The translations under genes and the position numbers were made by a program. A stretch of DNA of 64,000 nucleotides from Desulfovibrionaceae bacterium (GTDB taxonomy: Bacteria; Desulfobacterota; Desulfovibrionia; Desulfovibrionales; Desulfovibrionaceae), in contig JACCQO010000011.1 in NCBI GenBank assembly GCA_015709205.1, positions 1 through 64,000 of the forward strand, in the 5' to 3' direction. The stretch's first letter is position 1; each line of letters starts with the position of its first letter. Positions 19,739 through 28,448 of the stretch are shown here, in pieces. The notes under the pieces are model-generated. The model did no database searches. It was given only the letters and a program-made list of their open reading frames with translations, and had not been told where the DNA came from.

Positions 19739-20359
19739 ATGCGCGAATTCCTTCGTACCATCGTTCCGTTCCGTTCTTCCCTGCGCCGTGCCGCGCGGTC
19801 CTTTGGTCCGTGCGCGGCCGCGCTGTGGCCGGCCGCGGCGCTGCTCGGGCTGTGCGTGGCCCTGGCCGTGCCGTGCGCGGCCCCGGCGCGGGCCGCGGAG
19901 GCGGCCCCCGCGGTCCAGGCCCAGACTCAGGCCCAGGCCCCGGCCACCACGGACGGGGCGCCCGCCCCGGCCAAGGCCCTGCCGGACACACCGGCCGCCA
20001 CCCCGGCCCCCACGCGGGTGCCCGTGCGCGTGGAACGCACCGGGACCGACGCCCTGGGCGGACGGCTGGCCCTGGCTCTGCAGGAGACCGTGGCGGCCTC
20101 GCCGCTGTTCCGCGTTGCGGGCAAGGACGCGCCGCAGATCCGCGTGCTGCTGTCCACGCGCGAGGAGTTCGCCGGGCGGCCCGGATTGGGCACGGTCTAC
20201 GCCGTGACCTGGGTCTACTCCGAGAGCGAGACCACGCTGAAGTACTACCTGGAATCGGCGGTGGGCTTCTGCGACGCGGCCTCGCACCGGGCCGAGGCCG
20301 AGTCCCTGGCGGCGCGTACCGCGTCCCTGGCGGACCAGTATTCCTATCTGCTGCGCTGA
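19739..20359 (+). CDS. Secreted or membrane-anchored protein of unknown function
   Basis: Protein of 206 residues that I do not recognise. A long N-terminal region with basic residues and one hydrophobic segment (about residues 25-45) ending in ARAAEA suggests a signal peptide or anchor. A low-complexity Ala/Gln/Pro linker follows (about 47-80), then a mixed alpha/beta domain of about 120 residues (QIRVLLSTREEF, VYAVTWVYSESETTLKYYL). The start at 19739 is preferred over the frame opening at 19613 because it begins the signal-like region and has GGGAG upstream. Confidence 0.6.
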   Translation: MREFLRTIVPFRSSLRRAARSFGPCAAALWPAAALLGLCVALAVPCAAPARAAEAAPAVQAQTQAQAPATTDGAPAPAKALPDTPAATPAPTRVPVRVERTGTDALGGRLALALQETVAASPLFRVAGKDAPQIRVLLSTREEFAGRPGLGTVYAVTWVYSESETTLKYYLESAVGFCDAASHRAEAESLAARTASLADQYSYLLR

Positions 20360-20460
20360 AGCGTTTTTTCGCAACGGGGAGGGCATGCGCAACGTCCTGG
20401 AAATTCGGCCAATGGCGTGAAAAATAAGGTTAAGTAGGCTTCAGGATGTGCACTCTACGG

Positions 20461-20489
20461 TTGACTCTCGGGCGCGGTCCGATTATGTA
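20461..20489 (+). promoter_or_regulatory. Sigma-70-type promoter of the 20.5-kb RNA
   Basis: TTGACT at 20461-20466, a 17-nt spacer, and TATGTA at 20484-20489. The predicted start point, about 20496, falls at the foot of the long hairpin that begins at 20498. Confidence 0.55.
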
Positions 20490-20496
20490 TTGATCC

Positions 20497-20655
20497 GCGG
20501 ACGGTCGGCGTGCTCCGGGGTTGCCCCCCAATAAGCCCGGAGCGTGTTGGCCGTCCGTTTTCTTTCGGGTTCGAACCTTGCCGATCCCCAGCGTGGGATG
20601 GTCGGCAAAGGTGTGCAAAAAGCCCCCCGGTCCGAGGACCGGGGGGCTTTTCGCG
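20497..20655 (+). ncRNA. Candidate structured small RNA of about 155 nt
   Basis: Orphan transcription unit between convergent genes, with a promoter upstream and an intrinsic terminator at its end. Hairpin 1: 20498-20519 pairs with 20536-20557 over 22 bp around a 16-nt loop. Seven outer bp are Watson-Crick (CGGACGG/CCGTCCG), eight inner bp are Watson-Crick (GCTCCGGG/CCCGGAGC), and the middle seven include five G.U pairs. Those pairs would be A.C mismatches in RNA from the other strand, which fixes the sense strand. Hairpin 2 is GGTTCGAACC at 20568-20577. Hairpin 3 pairs TTGCCGA (20578-20584) with TCGGCAA (20602-20608), plus TCCC/GGGA inside. No ORF with a ribosome site is present. It does not match 4.5S, 6S, tmRNA or RNase P as I know them. 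Confidence 0.6.
20618..20651. terminator. Terminator of hyuAB and of the candidate RNA
   Basis: A 15-bp stem (20618-20632 with 20637-20651) and a CGAG loop, with AAAAA on one side and TTTT on the other. It can stop transcription in both directions: hyuB from the right and the small RNA from the left. Confidence 0.85.
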
Positions 20656-20699
20656 TCCGGCAAGGGGCGCGCCGGCGACGCTTGGAAGGCGCGTTGCGG

Positions 20700-22292
20700 T
20701 CAGGCCTTGCCGTAGCCGCCGCCGCCCGGGGTCTCGATGCGCACGCGGTCGCCCTTGGGCAGGGTGGCGTTGAACTTGCCGGGCATCTCGCGCTCGATCC
20801 CGTCGGTCCCCACGACCACGTTGCGGCCCGGGCCGCCCGCGCCGCCGCCCTCCAGGCCGTAGGGTCCGCGCGTGCGGCGCTCGGAGAGCACCGTGACCTC
20901 GGCGTCGGCGAGCAGCTCGATCTCGCGGATCATGCCGTCGCCGCCGGGGTGCCTGCCCGCGCCGCCCGAGCCCCGGCGCACGGCGTACTGCGTGACCAGG
21001 AAGGGGTAGGCGTATTCCAGGGCCTCCACGGGCGTGTTCAGGGTGTTGGTCATGTGCGAGTGCACCGCGGATTCGCCCCGGTGGTGGGCCGAGCCGCCCA
21101 TGCCGCCCGCAAGGGTCTCGTAGTAGGCGAAGGGCCGCTGCTTGTAGGGGTCGAAGCCGCCCACGGTGATGTTGTTCATGGTTCCCTGGCCCGCGGCCGG
21201 GATGCGCCCGGGCAGGGCCTGGGCCATGGCCCCGAGGATCACGTCCACCAGCCGCTGGGAGGTCTCCACGTTGCCCCCGGCCACGGCGGCCGGGAACTCG
21301 GCGTCCACGATGGTGCCCTTTTTGGTGAGCACCTCGATGGGCCGCAGACATCCGGCGTTGGCGGGCACGTTGGCCTCGATGAGCGCGCGGAAGGTGTAGA
21401 GCACGGCCGAGAGCACGATGGCGCGCACGGCGTTGACGCTGCCGCGCACCTGCGGGCCGGAGTCGGAGAAATCGAGTCTGGCGGTTTCGCCGCGCACCGA
21501 GAGGTTGACGCGGATGGGCACGTCGGCGGCGCCCACGCCGTCGCCGTCCATGAGGTCCTCGAAGGCGTAGTCGCCGTCGGGCATGGCCGCGATGGCCGCG
21601 CGGGTCATGGCCTCGGAATAGTCCATGAGCGCGGAGGAGTAGAAGCAGCAGGTCTCGATGGAGTACTTGGCGATGAGCTCCTGGGCGCGGCGCACGCCGG
21701 TGACGTTGGCCATGATCTGGGCCGCGAAGTCGCCCTCGCGCTCCACCGGGGTGCGCACGTTGTTCAGGAAGAAGTCCAGCAGGTTGCGGTCCACCTCGCC
21801 CTTCTTCACCAGCTTCAGCGGCGGGATGATCACGCCCTCCTGGAACAGGGAGGTGGAGAGCGGCATGGAGCCCGCGGCCATGCCGCCCACGTCGGCGTGG
21901 TGCGCGCGGTTGGCCACGTAGAAGGCCGGGCCGCCCGCCACGCATCCGGCGGCATCCTGGCCCGCGGGCGCGAAGACCGGGGCCACCAGGGTGATGTCCG
22001 GCAGGTGCGTGCCGCCCTTGAAGGGGTCGTTGAGCACGACCATGTCCCCTTCCTCCATGGGCACGGCGGCGATGGCCGACTGCACGGACAGGGGCATGGA
22101 CCCCAGGTGCACCGGAATGTGCGCGGCCTGGGCGATCATCTCGCCCGCGGCGTCGAAGATGGCGCAGGAGAAGTCGCGGCGCTCCTTGATGTTCGGGGAA
22201 AAACCCGTGCGCATCAGCGTCACGCCCATTTCCTCGGAGATGGAGGAGAAGCGGTTCTTGAAGACTTCCAGCAGGATCGGGTTCACCTTCAT
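20700..22292 (-). CDS. hyuB: Hydantoinase B / oxoprolinase family subunit
   Basis: Partner subunit of an ATP-dependent hydantoinase/oxoprolinase, 530 residues, the usual HyuB length. Hallmarks are FKNRFSSISEEMGVTLMRTGFSPNIKERRDFSCAIFD at the N-terminus, NDPFKGGTHLPDI, ANRAHHADVGG (metal-binding His), and the C-terminal GGDGMIREIE and PGGGGYGKA ending. Members cleave cyclic amides such as N-methylhydantoin or 5-oxoproline; the substrate cannot be assigned here. GGGGAG lies 6 nt before the start, and the gene begins 23 nt after hyuA ends. Confidence 0.93.
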   Translation of the reverse strand: MKVNPILLEVFKNRFSSISEEMGVTLMRTGFSPNIKERRDFSCAIFDAAGEMIAQAAHIPVHLGSMPLSVQSAIAAVPMEEGDMVVLNDPFKGGTHLPDITLVAPVFAPAGQDAAGCVAGGPAFYVANRAHHADVGGMAAGSMPLSTSLFQEGVIIPPLKLVKKGEVDRNLLDFFLNNVRTPVEREGDFAAQIMANVTGVRRAQELIAKYSIETCCFYSSALMDYSEAMTRAAIAAMPDGDYAFEDLMDGDGVGAADVPIRVNLSVRGETARLDFSDSGPQVRGSVNAVRAIVLSAVLYTFRALIEANVPANAGCLRPIEVLTKKGTIVDAEFPAAVAGGNVETSQRLVDVILGAMAQALPGRIPAAGQGTMNNITVGGFDPYKQRPFAYYETLAGGMGGSAHHRGESAVHSHMTNTLNTPVEALEYAYPFLVTQYAVRRGSGGAGRHPGGDGMIREIELLADAEVTVLSERRTRGPYGLEGGGAGGPGRNVVVGTDGIEREMPGKFNATLPKGDRVRIETPGGGGYGKA

Positions 22293-22315
22293 GGCGTGCT
22301 CCCCGGCGTGGGCGG

Positions 22316-24334
22316 TCAGGCCCGCGCCTCGATGTCGATGATCAGGTTTCCGTAGGCGTCCACGCGGGCGTCGGCAAAGGGCGGGATGAGCAGGGTGGAG
22401 GTGTACTCCACGATGACCGCCGGGCCCTGGATGACGTTGCCCGGGGCCAGCCTGTCGCGGTCCACGACCCTGGAGGTCACGGCCCGGCCGCCGAAGACCA
22501 CCTCGCGCTCGCCGAGCAGGGCCTCGGGCGCGGGCTCGGGCCCGCCCAGGGGCGCGGGCTCGAAGGTCGGCTTGGTCGGCGAGCCCTTGGCCCGCAGGCG
22601 GATGTTGACCACCTGCACGGGCTTGCCGCTGTTGCGGTAGCCGTAGGTCTTCTCGTGCAGCCCGTGGAAGGCCTCCACGTAGTCGCCGTCGAAGGGCGTG
22701 ATGATCTCGAAGGACTGGCCCTCGTAGCGCATGTCCAGGAAGCGCTCCAGGACCACGGCGTCGGGCGCGATGCCCTCGGCGGCCAGTTCCTCGCGGCCGC
22801 GCGCCTCCAGCGGGGCGAACAGGGCCTCGGTGGCCGCGCGGCTCTCCCCGGTCACGGTTTTGGGGGCTTCGAGCATGACCGTGTGCGAGTAGTCCTTGAT
22901 GACGTCGGCCATGAGCATGCCCACGGCCGAGAGGATACCGGGATTCTTGGGAATGAACACGGTGGGCATGTTCAGCAGCCGCGCCAGGTTGCAGGCGTGC
23001 AGCCCGCCCGCGCCGCCGAAGGAGAAGAGCGTGAACTCGCGCGGGTCGAAGCCGCGCTCCACGCTGATCACGCGGATGGCGCGCTCCATGTTCGTGTTGG
23101 CCACGGCCAGGATGCCCTCGGCCACCTCGGCCGGGGCCAGGCCCGTGCGCTCGGCCATGGTCGCGAAGGCCGCTTCGAGCCTGTCCGTGTGCAGGGCCAT
23201 GTTCCCGCCCAGGAAGTGCTCGGGAATCAGGCGCCCCAGAAAGAGGTTGGCGTCCGTGACCGTGATGCGCTCGCCCTTGCCGTAGCAGATCGGGCCGGGG
23301 TCCGCGCCCGCGCTCTCCGGGCCCACGGTCAGCGAGCCGCCCGCGTCCACGTCGGCGATGGAGCCGCCGCCCGCGCCCACGGTGTGGATGTCGATCATCG
23401 GCGTCTTCACCGGATAGCCGGAGATGGAGGATTCCAGGGTCAGGGAGAGCGCGCCGTCCATGAGCGAGACGTCCGTGGACGTGCCGCCCATGTCGAAGGT
23501 GATGATCTTGTCGAAGCCCGCCAGGCGCGCGATCTCGTGCGCGCCCACGGCCCCGCCCGCCGGGCCCGAGAGGATCGTGCGCACGGACTCGTTCATGGCC
23601 GTCTCGGCGGAGATGGAGCCGCCGTTGGACTGCATGATGCGCAGGGCGTCGCCCGCGCGCAGCCGGTCCATGAGAAAGGTGATGTAGCGCTTCATCTTCG
23701 GGCTGACGTAGGCGTTGACCAGGGTCGTGGAGGTGCGCTCGAACTCGCGGAACTCGGCCAGGATCTCGTGGGACAGGGACACGGGCACGCCCAGGTCCGC
23801 CAGCAGCTCGCGCACGCGGTTCTCGTGCTCGGGCCGGGCAAAGGAGAAGAGCAGGGAGACGGCCACGGACTCCACGCCCGCCGCGGCCATGGCCTCGGCC
23901 GCCTTGCGCACCGCGTCCTCGTCCAGGGGGGCGAGCTCCGCGCCGTCGTGGTCCACGCGGCCGCCCACGCCGAAGCGCAGTTCGTCGGGCACGATGTGCG
24001 GCTCCTTGCGGTAGGCCAGGTCGTAGAGCCGGGCGCGGTTCTGGCGGCCGATGACGATGACGTCGGTGAAGCCCGCGTTGGTGACCAGCGCGGTCTTCAC
24101 GCCCTTGCGCTCCAGGATGGCGTTGGTGGCCACGGTGGAGCCGTGCACCACCTGGCGCGGGGCCGGGTCGTCGCCCGTGGCCGCGGCCAGGCCGTCGAGC
24201 ACGGCCTCGGCCGGGTTGCGCGGGGTGGACAGGAGCTTGTACACGCGCCAGGAATCCCCGTCCTGCCCGTTCTGCCCGTCCTGGAAAATGAGGTCCGTGA
24301 AGGTGCCTCCGGTGTCGACGCCGATGATTCGCAT
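22316..24334 (-). CDS. hyuA: Hydantoinase A / oxoprolinase family subunit
   Basis: ATP-binding subunit of 672 residues. The N-terminus MRIIGVDTGGTFTDLIF is the actin-fold phosphate loop typical of HyuA. Later motifs are GSTVATNAILERKG, DMGGTSTDVSLMDG and GAGGGSIADVDAGG, followed by the C-terminal beta-rich domain. It acts with HyuB on a cyclic amide. GGAGG precedes the start by 6 nt. Residues about 18-28 contain a short repeat (QNGQDGD) encoded by tandem 9-nt units, absent from the usual consensus. It is divergent from the TRAP transporter across a 473-bp control region, which suggests a shared substrate but does not show one. Confidence 0.93.
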   Translation of the reverse strand: MRIIGVDTGGTFTDLIFQDGQNGQDGDSWRVYKLLSTPRNPAEAVLDGLAAATGDDPAPRQVVHGSTVATNAILERKGVKTALVTNAGFTDVIVIGRQNRARLYDLAYRKEPHIVPDELRFGVGGRVDHDGAELAPLDEDAVRKAAEAMAAAGVESVAVSLLFSFARPEHENRVRELLADLGVPVSLSHEILAEFREFERTSTTLVNAYVSPKMKRYITFLMDRLRAGDALRIMQSNGGSISAETAMNESVRTILSGPAGGAVGAHEIARLAGFDKIITFDMGGTSTDVSLMDGALSLTLESSISGYPVKTPMIDIHTVGAGGGSIADVDAGGSLTVGPESAGADPGPICYGKGERITVTDANLFLGRLIPEHFLGGNMALHTDRLEAAFATMAERTGLAPAEVAEGILAVANTNMERAIRVISVERGFDPREFTLFSFGGAGGLHACNLARLLNMPTVFIPKNPGILSAVGMLMADVIKDYSHTVMLEAPKTVTGESRAATEALFAPLEARGREELAAEGIAPDAVVLERFLDMRYEGQSFEIITPFDGDYVEAFHGLHEKTYGYRNSGKPVQVVNIRLRAKGSPTKPTFEPAPLGGPEPAPEALLGEREVVFGGRAVTSRVVDRDRLAPGNVIQGPAVIVEYTSTLLIPPFADARVDAYGNLIIDIEARA

Positions 24335-24578
24335 TGCGTCCTCCGCTGCGGCGCGGCCGATGGGCCGCGCGGAACGTTCTTGCGCTGTTGAAGCCGAGGG
24401 GGGTCTGCCAGGTGCGCCGCGGCGTGCGGCGCGCAGAATCCGGGTGTAGGGGATTTGCGGCCCGAGGGCAAGCGGGCCCGGGGCTTGCCGGAATTGTGAA
24501 ACACTCTGACAAAATTGGCAGTTTTTTTGAAGATGGGCAAAGGGGGAAGAATGGGATTTAATTTATTCAAATAAAAAC

Positions 24579-24599
24579 GTAATGTTACGGAATCATTAC
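24579..24599. promoter_or_regulatory. GTAATG-N9-CATTAC inverted repeat
   Basis: Perfect 6-bp arms at 24579-24584 and 24594-24599. It ends 12 nt before the -24 element of the sigma-54 promoter. A bound activator or repressor there would control dctPQM; enhancer sites usually lie farther upstream, so a repressor or IHF-like role is also possible. Confidence 0.5.
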
Positions 24600-24609
24600 A
24601 ACGGCCCCC

Positions 24610-24627
24610 TCGGCACGGAGATTGCTT
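24610..24627 (+). promoter_or_regulatory. Sigma-54 (-24/-12) promoter for dctPQM
   Basis: GGCACG at 24612-24617 and TTGCTT at 24622-24627. The GG and GC dinucleotides are exactly 12 nt apart, as required for RpoN. Only the first T of TGGCAC is changed (to C). It lies 180 nt before dctP. Activation should need an enhancer-binding protein not encoded in the window. Confidence 0.7.
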
Positions 24628-24807
24628 GAGGGTGATTTGCCCCGGACAGCGGGGAATGGTATACAACGCGCTCGCGCCGGACGCGGCCGCCGGACCCCGC
24701 CGGCAGCCCCTCGGCGCGTCGGTGCGGGCGGCGGAAAGCGCGTCGCCCGCGCGCCGCCATGGCGTTCGGTCACGGACCCGGGAACCCATATCCTTCAGGA
24801 GGCCCTC

Positions 24808-25782
24808 ATGCGCAAGTTTCTGCTGACCTTCGTTCTCGTCTTGGCCCTGGCCGCGCCCGCCGCGGCGGCGGGCGTCGTGAAGATGGACTGCAACGCCATC
24901 TACCCCGCGGGCAACTTCCATACCAAGGGCGCCGCCGCCTTTGCCGAGCTGGTCAAGAAATACACCGACGGCTCCGTGGACATCACCGTGCATCCGGGCG
25001 GCAGCCTGGGCTTCAAGGGCCCCGAGCTGCTCAAGGCCGTCAAGGACGGCACCCTGCCCATGTCCGACATCCTCATGGGCGTGGTCTCGGGCTCCGACGA
25101 GATCTTCGGCCTGTCCACCCTGCCTCTGCTGGTCAACTCCTACGCCGAGGCCCACAAGTTCTACGAGGCCGCCCGCCCGTACTACGACAAGGCCTGTGCC
25201 AAGTGGGGCCAGAAGATGCTCTACGCCGCGCCCTGGCCGCGTAGCGGCGTCTACACCAAGAAGCCCTTCGAGAAGCTCGCGGACATCGCCGGCCTGAAGG
25301 CGCGCACCTACGACAAGAACGGCGCGGAGTTCCTGAAGCGCTGCGGCGCCTCCCCGCAGTCCCTGCCCTGGGGCGAGGTCTACACCGCCCTGTCCACCGG
25401 CCTGATCGACTCCGTCCTGACTTCGGCCACCTCGGGCGTGGACGGCAAGCTCTGGGAGGTCCTGGGCTACTTCACCAAGGTCAACTATTCCTATCCGCTG
25501 AACATGCTGACCATCAACAAGGACTACTGGGACGCGCTTTCCCCGGCCCAGCAGAAGGCCGTGCTCCAGGCCGCCGCGGAGACCGAGGCCGCCCAGTGGA
25601 AGGCTTCCGAACAGAACGTGATGGACTCCGAGAAGATTCTGGCCGAGAAGGGCATGCACATCTCGGAGGTCAATCCCGCCCTGCAGGCCGACCTGGACAA
25701 GATCGCCTCCGAGATGCGCGCGGACCAGAAGGCCCATGCCGGCAAGGACTTCAACGCCGCCCTGGCGGCCTTCGGCAAGTAG
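24808..25782 (+). CDS. dctP: TRAP transporter solute-binding protein (DctP type)
   Basis: Periplasmic binding protein of 324 residues with a clear signal peptide (1-21, ending AAPAAAAG). It has the DctP-type fold segments (GSLGFKGPELLKAVKDGTLPM, GLKARTYDKNGAEFLKRCGASP, LPWGEVYTALSTGLIDSVLTS). The conserved Arg that binds the ligand carboxylate is likely in the KARTYD segment. It passes ligand to DctQM downstream. AGGAGG lies 6 nt before this ATG, and longer readings from 24622 lack support. The ligand is an organic acid of unknown type. Confidence 0.94.
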   Translation: MRKFLLTFVLVLALAAPAAAAGVVKMDCNAIYPAGNFHTKGAAAFAELVKKYTDGSVDITVHPGGSLGFKGPELLKAVKDGTLPMSDILMGVVSGSDEIFGLSTLPLLVNSYAEAHKFYEAARPYYDKACAKWGQKMLYAAPWPRSGVYTKKPFEKLADIAGLKARTYDKNGAEFLKRCGASPQSLPWGEVYTALSTGLIDSVLTSATSGVDGKLWEVLGYFTKVNYSYPLNMLTINKDYWDALSPAQQKAVLQAAAETEAAQWKASEQNVMDSEKILAEKGMHISEVNPALQADLDKIASEMRADQKAHAGKDFNAALAAFGK

Positions 25783-25797
25783 CGGCCGCACCGTCCC

Positions 25798-26289
25798 ATG
25801 CTTGACAGATTCTACCGGTGGATCGAGGGCCTCTCCACGCTGGGGGCCCTCGTTTCCATCGTCTTCATGGTCCTCATCGTGGGCCTGATCCTGCTGGAGA
25901 TCGTGCTGCGCACCCTGTTCGACTCCTCGACCCTGGTGGCCTCGGAGTTCAGCGGCTACTTCCTGGTGGGGCTGGTCCTCTTCGGCTTCGGCTACACCTT
26001 CCGCAAGGGCGCCTTCATCCGCATCAACCTGCTGGTGCCCCGCCTGTCGCAGGGCTGGGCGCGCGTCTTCGACGCCGCGTGCGGGCTGGCGGCCCTGGCC
26101 ATCACCCTGTACTGCGCGAACTACGCCGTGGCCATGGCCTGGGAGAGCTACGCCCTGGACATGCAGGCCGACACCATGGCCCAGACGCCGTTCTGGATTC
26201 CGCAGTCCCTGGTGCCCCTGGGGCTCTACATCCTGGCGCTGCAGCTGCTGGCCTTCGTGGTCGCGCGCATACGGGGGCTGGACGCATGA
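25798..26289 (+). CDS. dctQ: TRAP transporter small membrane subunit (DctQ type)
   Basis: Small permease subunit of 163 residues with four hydrophobic helices (about 15-37, 48-68, 86-108 and 130-152). The DctQ features are the VLRTLFDSSTLVASEFSGYFL segment and ANYAVAMAWESYALDMQ. It starts 16 nt after dctP, and its stop overlaps the dctM start (ATGA). It pairs with DctM to form a Na+-driven importer. Confidence 0.92.
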   Translation: MLDRFYRWIEGLSTLGALVSIVFMVLIVGLILLEIVLRTLFDSSTLVASEFSGYFLVGLVLFGFGYTFRKGAFIRINLLVPRLSQGWARVFDAACGLAALAITLYCANYAVAMAWESYALDMQADTMAQTPFWIPQSLVPLGLYILALQLLAFVVARIRGLDA

Positions 26290-27617
26290 TCGGCGATCCC
26301 CTGCTGCTCGGCGTCGTGGTCCTGGCGCTGATGTTCGTGCTGCTCTTCGCCGGGCTGTGGATCGGCTTCTCCCTGTTCGCCACGGGCATCGGGGCCATGC
26401 TGCTCTACAAGCTCAGCCTGCCGCCGACGCTTTCCATCTGGGACAAGATCGGCGACCTGCTGGCCAACTCGGTCTGGAACTCCATGAATTCCTGGGCGCT
26501 CACGGCCCTGCCCCTGTTCATCCTCATGGGCGAGATCCTCTACCGCACGGCGATCTCCTCCCGGCTGCTCAACGGGCTGGTGCCCTGGCTCGCGCGCGTG
26601 CCCGGCCGGCTCTACCACATCAATGTGGTGGCCTGTTCGCTCTTCGCCGCGGTCTCGGGCTCCAGCGCGGCCACCACGGCCACCGTGGGCAAGATCACCC
26701 TCAAGGAACTGATGCGCCGCGGCTACGACAAGCGGTTGATCATCGGCTCCCTGGCCGGGGCCGGGACCCTGGGCTTCCTCATCCCGCCCAGCCTGATCAT
26801 GATCATCTACGGCGTGCTTTCGGACACCTCCATCGGCCAGCTCTTCATCGCGGGGATCCTGCCCGGCCTGACGCTCGCGTCCATGTACTCGGTCTACATC
26901 ATGGCCCGGACCATGACCCGGCCGGAGTATCTCCCCGCCCAGGACGAGAGCTATTCCTGGGCCGACCGGATGGCCGCGCTCAAGGACCTGGTCCCCGTGG
27001 TTTCGCTCATCGCCGTGGTCCTCGGCGGCATCTACGCGGGCTGGACCACGCCCACCGAGGCCGCGGCCATCGGCGTGGCCGGGGCCCTTGTCCTGGCGGC
27101 GCTGATGCGCAACCTCACGGCCAAGGGCCTCAAGGAGGCGCTGTTCTCCTCGGTGCGCACCTCGACCATGATCTGCTTCATCATCGCCGGGGCGGCCTTC
27201 CTCTCCCAGGTGGTCGGCTTCGTGGGCATCGCCCGGGCCATCAGCGTCTACATCACGGGCCTGGGCCTGTCGCCCTACATGCTCATTTGCGTGCTCGGGC
27301 TCATGTACCTCTTCCTGGGCATGATCCTGGACGGCATCTCCATCGTGGTCATGACCCTGCCCATCGTGCTGCCCATCGTGGAGGCGGCCGGGTTCAGCCC
27401 GTTGTGGTTCGGCATCTTCGTGGTCATCATGGTCGAGCTGTCGCAGATCACCCCGCCCGTGGGGTTCTCCATCTTCGTCATCCAGCACATCGCCGAGGAG
27501 GACGTGCCCACGATCCTCAAGGCCACGTTTCCCTTCTTCCTGATCATGGTCGCCATGGTCGTGATCCTGTGCGCCTTCCCGGACTTGGTCTTCTACCTGC
27601 CGTCGAAGATGATGTGA
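26286..27617 (+). CDS. dctM: TRAP transporter large membrane subunit (DctM type)
   Basis: Large permease subunit of 443 residues with about 12 helices, carrying substrate and Na+. Family motifs include ALPLFILMGEILYRTAI, SGSSAATTATVGKITLKELMRRGYDK, LGFLIPPSLIMIIYGV, and the C-terminal SQITPPVGFSIFVIQ. It overlaps dctQ by 4 nt. It is followed by a strong terminator, so dctPQM is one unit. Confidence 0.95.
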   Translation: MIGDPLLLGVVVLALMFVLLFAGLWIGFSLFATGIGAMLLYKLSLPPTLSIWDKIGDLLANSVWNSMNSWALTALPLFILMGEILYRTAISSRLLNGLVPWLARVPGRLYHINVVACSLFAAVSGSSAATTATVGKITLKELMRRGYDKRLIIGSLAGAGTLGFLIPPSLIMIIYGVLSDTSIGQLFIAGILPGLTLASMYSVYIMARTMTRPEYLPAQDESYSWADRMAALKDLVPVVSLIAVVLGGIYAGWTTPTEAAAIGVAGALVLAALMRNLTAKGLKEALFSSVRTSTMICFIIAGAAFLSQVVGFVGIARAISVYITGLGLSPYMLICVLGLMYLFLGMILDGISIVVMTLPIVLPIVEAAGFSPLWFGIFVVIMVELSQITPPVGFSIFVIQHIAEEDVPTILKATFPFFLIMVAMVVILCAFPDLVFYLPSKMM

Positions 27618-27677
27618 CGGGACCGGCGAACCCGATGGGCGAACGCCAATCGGCGAACGCCGGAACGCAACGAACGC

Positions 27678-27712
27678 AAACGGGGCGGCCGCAGGGCCGC
27701 CCCGTTTTTTTT
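27678..27712 (+). terminator. Rho-independent terminator of dctPQM
   Basis: A 13-bp stem (27678-27690 with 27695-27707), loop GCAG, and a run of eight T from 27705. Confidence 0.9.
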
Positions 27713-27775
27713 GTCGCCAGGGGACGCGGAGAAGGGGGCGCGGCGCGCGCTTGTCGGCCCCGGTCGCGCTGGCCC

Positions 27776-28159
27776 TCAGGCCTCGGGCACGCCGATCTCC
27801 AGGAGGTTGCCGTCCGGGTCGCGGAAGTACACCGAAAGCATGGGCCCGGCCGCGCCGGTGCGCCGCACCGGGCCGAGCTCCACGGGCACGGAGCATTCGG
27901 CCAGGCGTGCGAGCACTCCGTCCAAGGACCCGCCGTCCAGGAAGCAGAGGTCGGCCGAGCCGGGCGTGGGCCGCGCGGCGTGGGGCGAGATCTCCTGCCC
28001 GGCCTCGTGCAGGTTGATGCGCGCGGAGCCGCAGCGCAGGGCCGTGCGGCCCTGGCCGAAGGTCTCGGCCGCCAGTCCCAGCACGCGGGCGTAGAAGTCC
28101 ACGGAACGCGGGATGGAGGCCACGGTGAGCACGAGATGGTCGAGACGCAGGAGGGGCAT
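27776..28159 (-). CDS. VOC (glyoxalase/dioxygenase fold) family protein
   Basis: Protein of 127 residues with the two beta-alpha-beta-beta-beta units of the vicinal oxygen chelate fold: [24 protein letters not shown] at the start and [13 protein letters not shown] at the end. Probable metal ligands are His8 and Glu121, as in ring-cleaving or lactoylglutathione-like members. The reaction cannot be assigned. CGGAGAAG precedes the start at 28159; a frame extending to 28354 is Arg/Pro-rich and rejected. It is transcribed alone, convergent with dctM. Confidence 0.85.
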   Translation of the reverse strand: MPLLRLDHLVLTVASIPRSVDFYARVLGLAAETFGQGRTALRCGSARINLHEAGQEISPHAARPTPGSADLCFLDGGSLDGVLARLAECSVPVELGPVRRTGAAGPMLSVYFRDPDGNLLEIGVPEA

Positions 28160-28448
28160 GGGCTTCTCCGGGGGCGGGGTCCGCCGCCCGGGGCCGGGCG
28201 GCGGCCGCGCGGTGCGCGGCCCGTGCAGCATAGCCCTGGCCCGCCCCGGTGTGCAAGCCGGCCACCCTCTCCAGCCATACGCCCCGGCGCGTCTGGCCGC
28301 GTCGTTTCCGTCCCCGGGCCGTGGATTCGCTTCGGAGCGCGCCCCGCGTGCCACGTCGGGAAAAAATCATGGCCAACATGTGGAATTGTTGACCGAATTG
28401 TGGCAAGATAAGGCCCAATTTCGTCCATACCCAGCAGGGAGCGCCTTC

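Larger units (their letters stand above)
24335..24807. other. 473-bp divergent control region of hyuAB and dctPQM
   Basis: Contains no gene. The middle (about 24490-24600) is unusually A/T-rich for this genome, a sign of dense regulatory sites. It holds the sigma-54 promoter and the GTAATG inverted repeat listed separately, and an imperfect repeat at 24494-24512 (TTGTGAA...TGACAA) resembling a CRP/FNR- or Rex-type site with one extra spacer base. Confidence 0.65.

Noticed and set aside
20497..20655. tRNA, 4.5S or 6S RNA for the structured transcript
   Set aside because: GGTTCGAACC resembles a T-arm, but no acceptor or anticodon stem fits. The 4.5S tetraloop region and the 6S central bubble are absent.
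24494..24512. Rex or HcpR operator in the hyuA-dctP gap
   Set aside because: The half-sites TTGTGA and TGACAA are one base too far apart and the right half is imperfect, so it is noted only as a weak resemblance.
28381..28412. Flagellar-type or sigma-70 promoter before the chemoreceptor gene
   Set aside because: TTGACC and GATAAG are present but only 12 nt apart, and no sigma-28 -35 box is seen.
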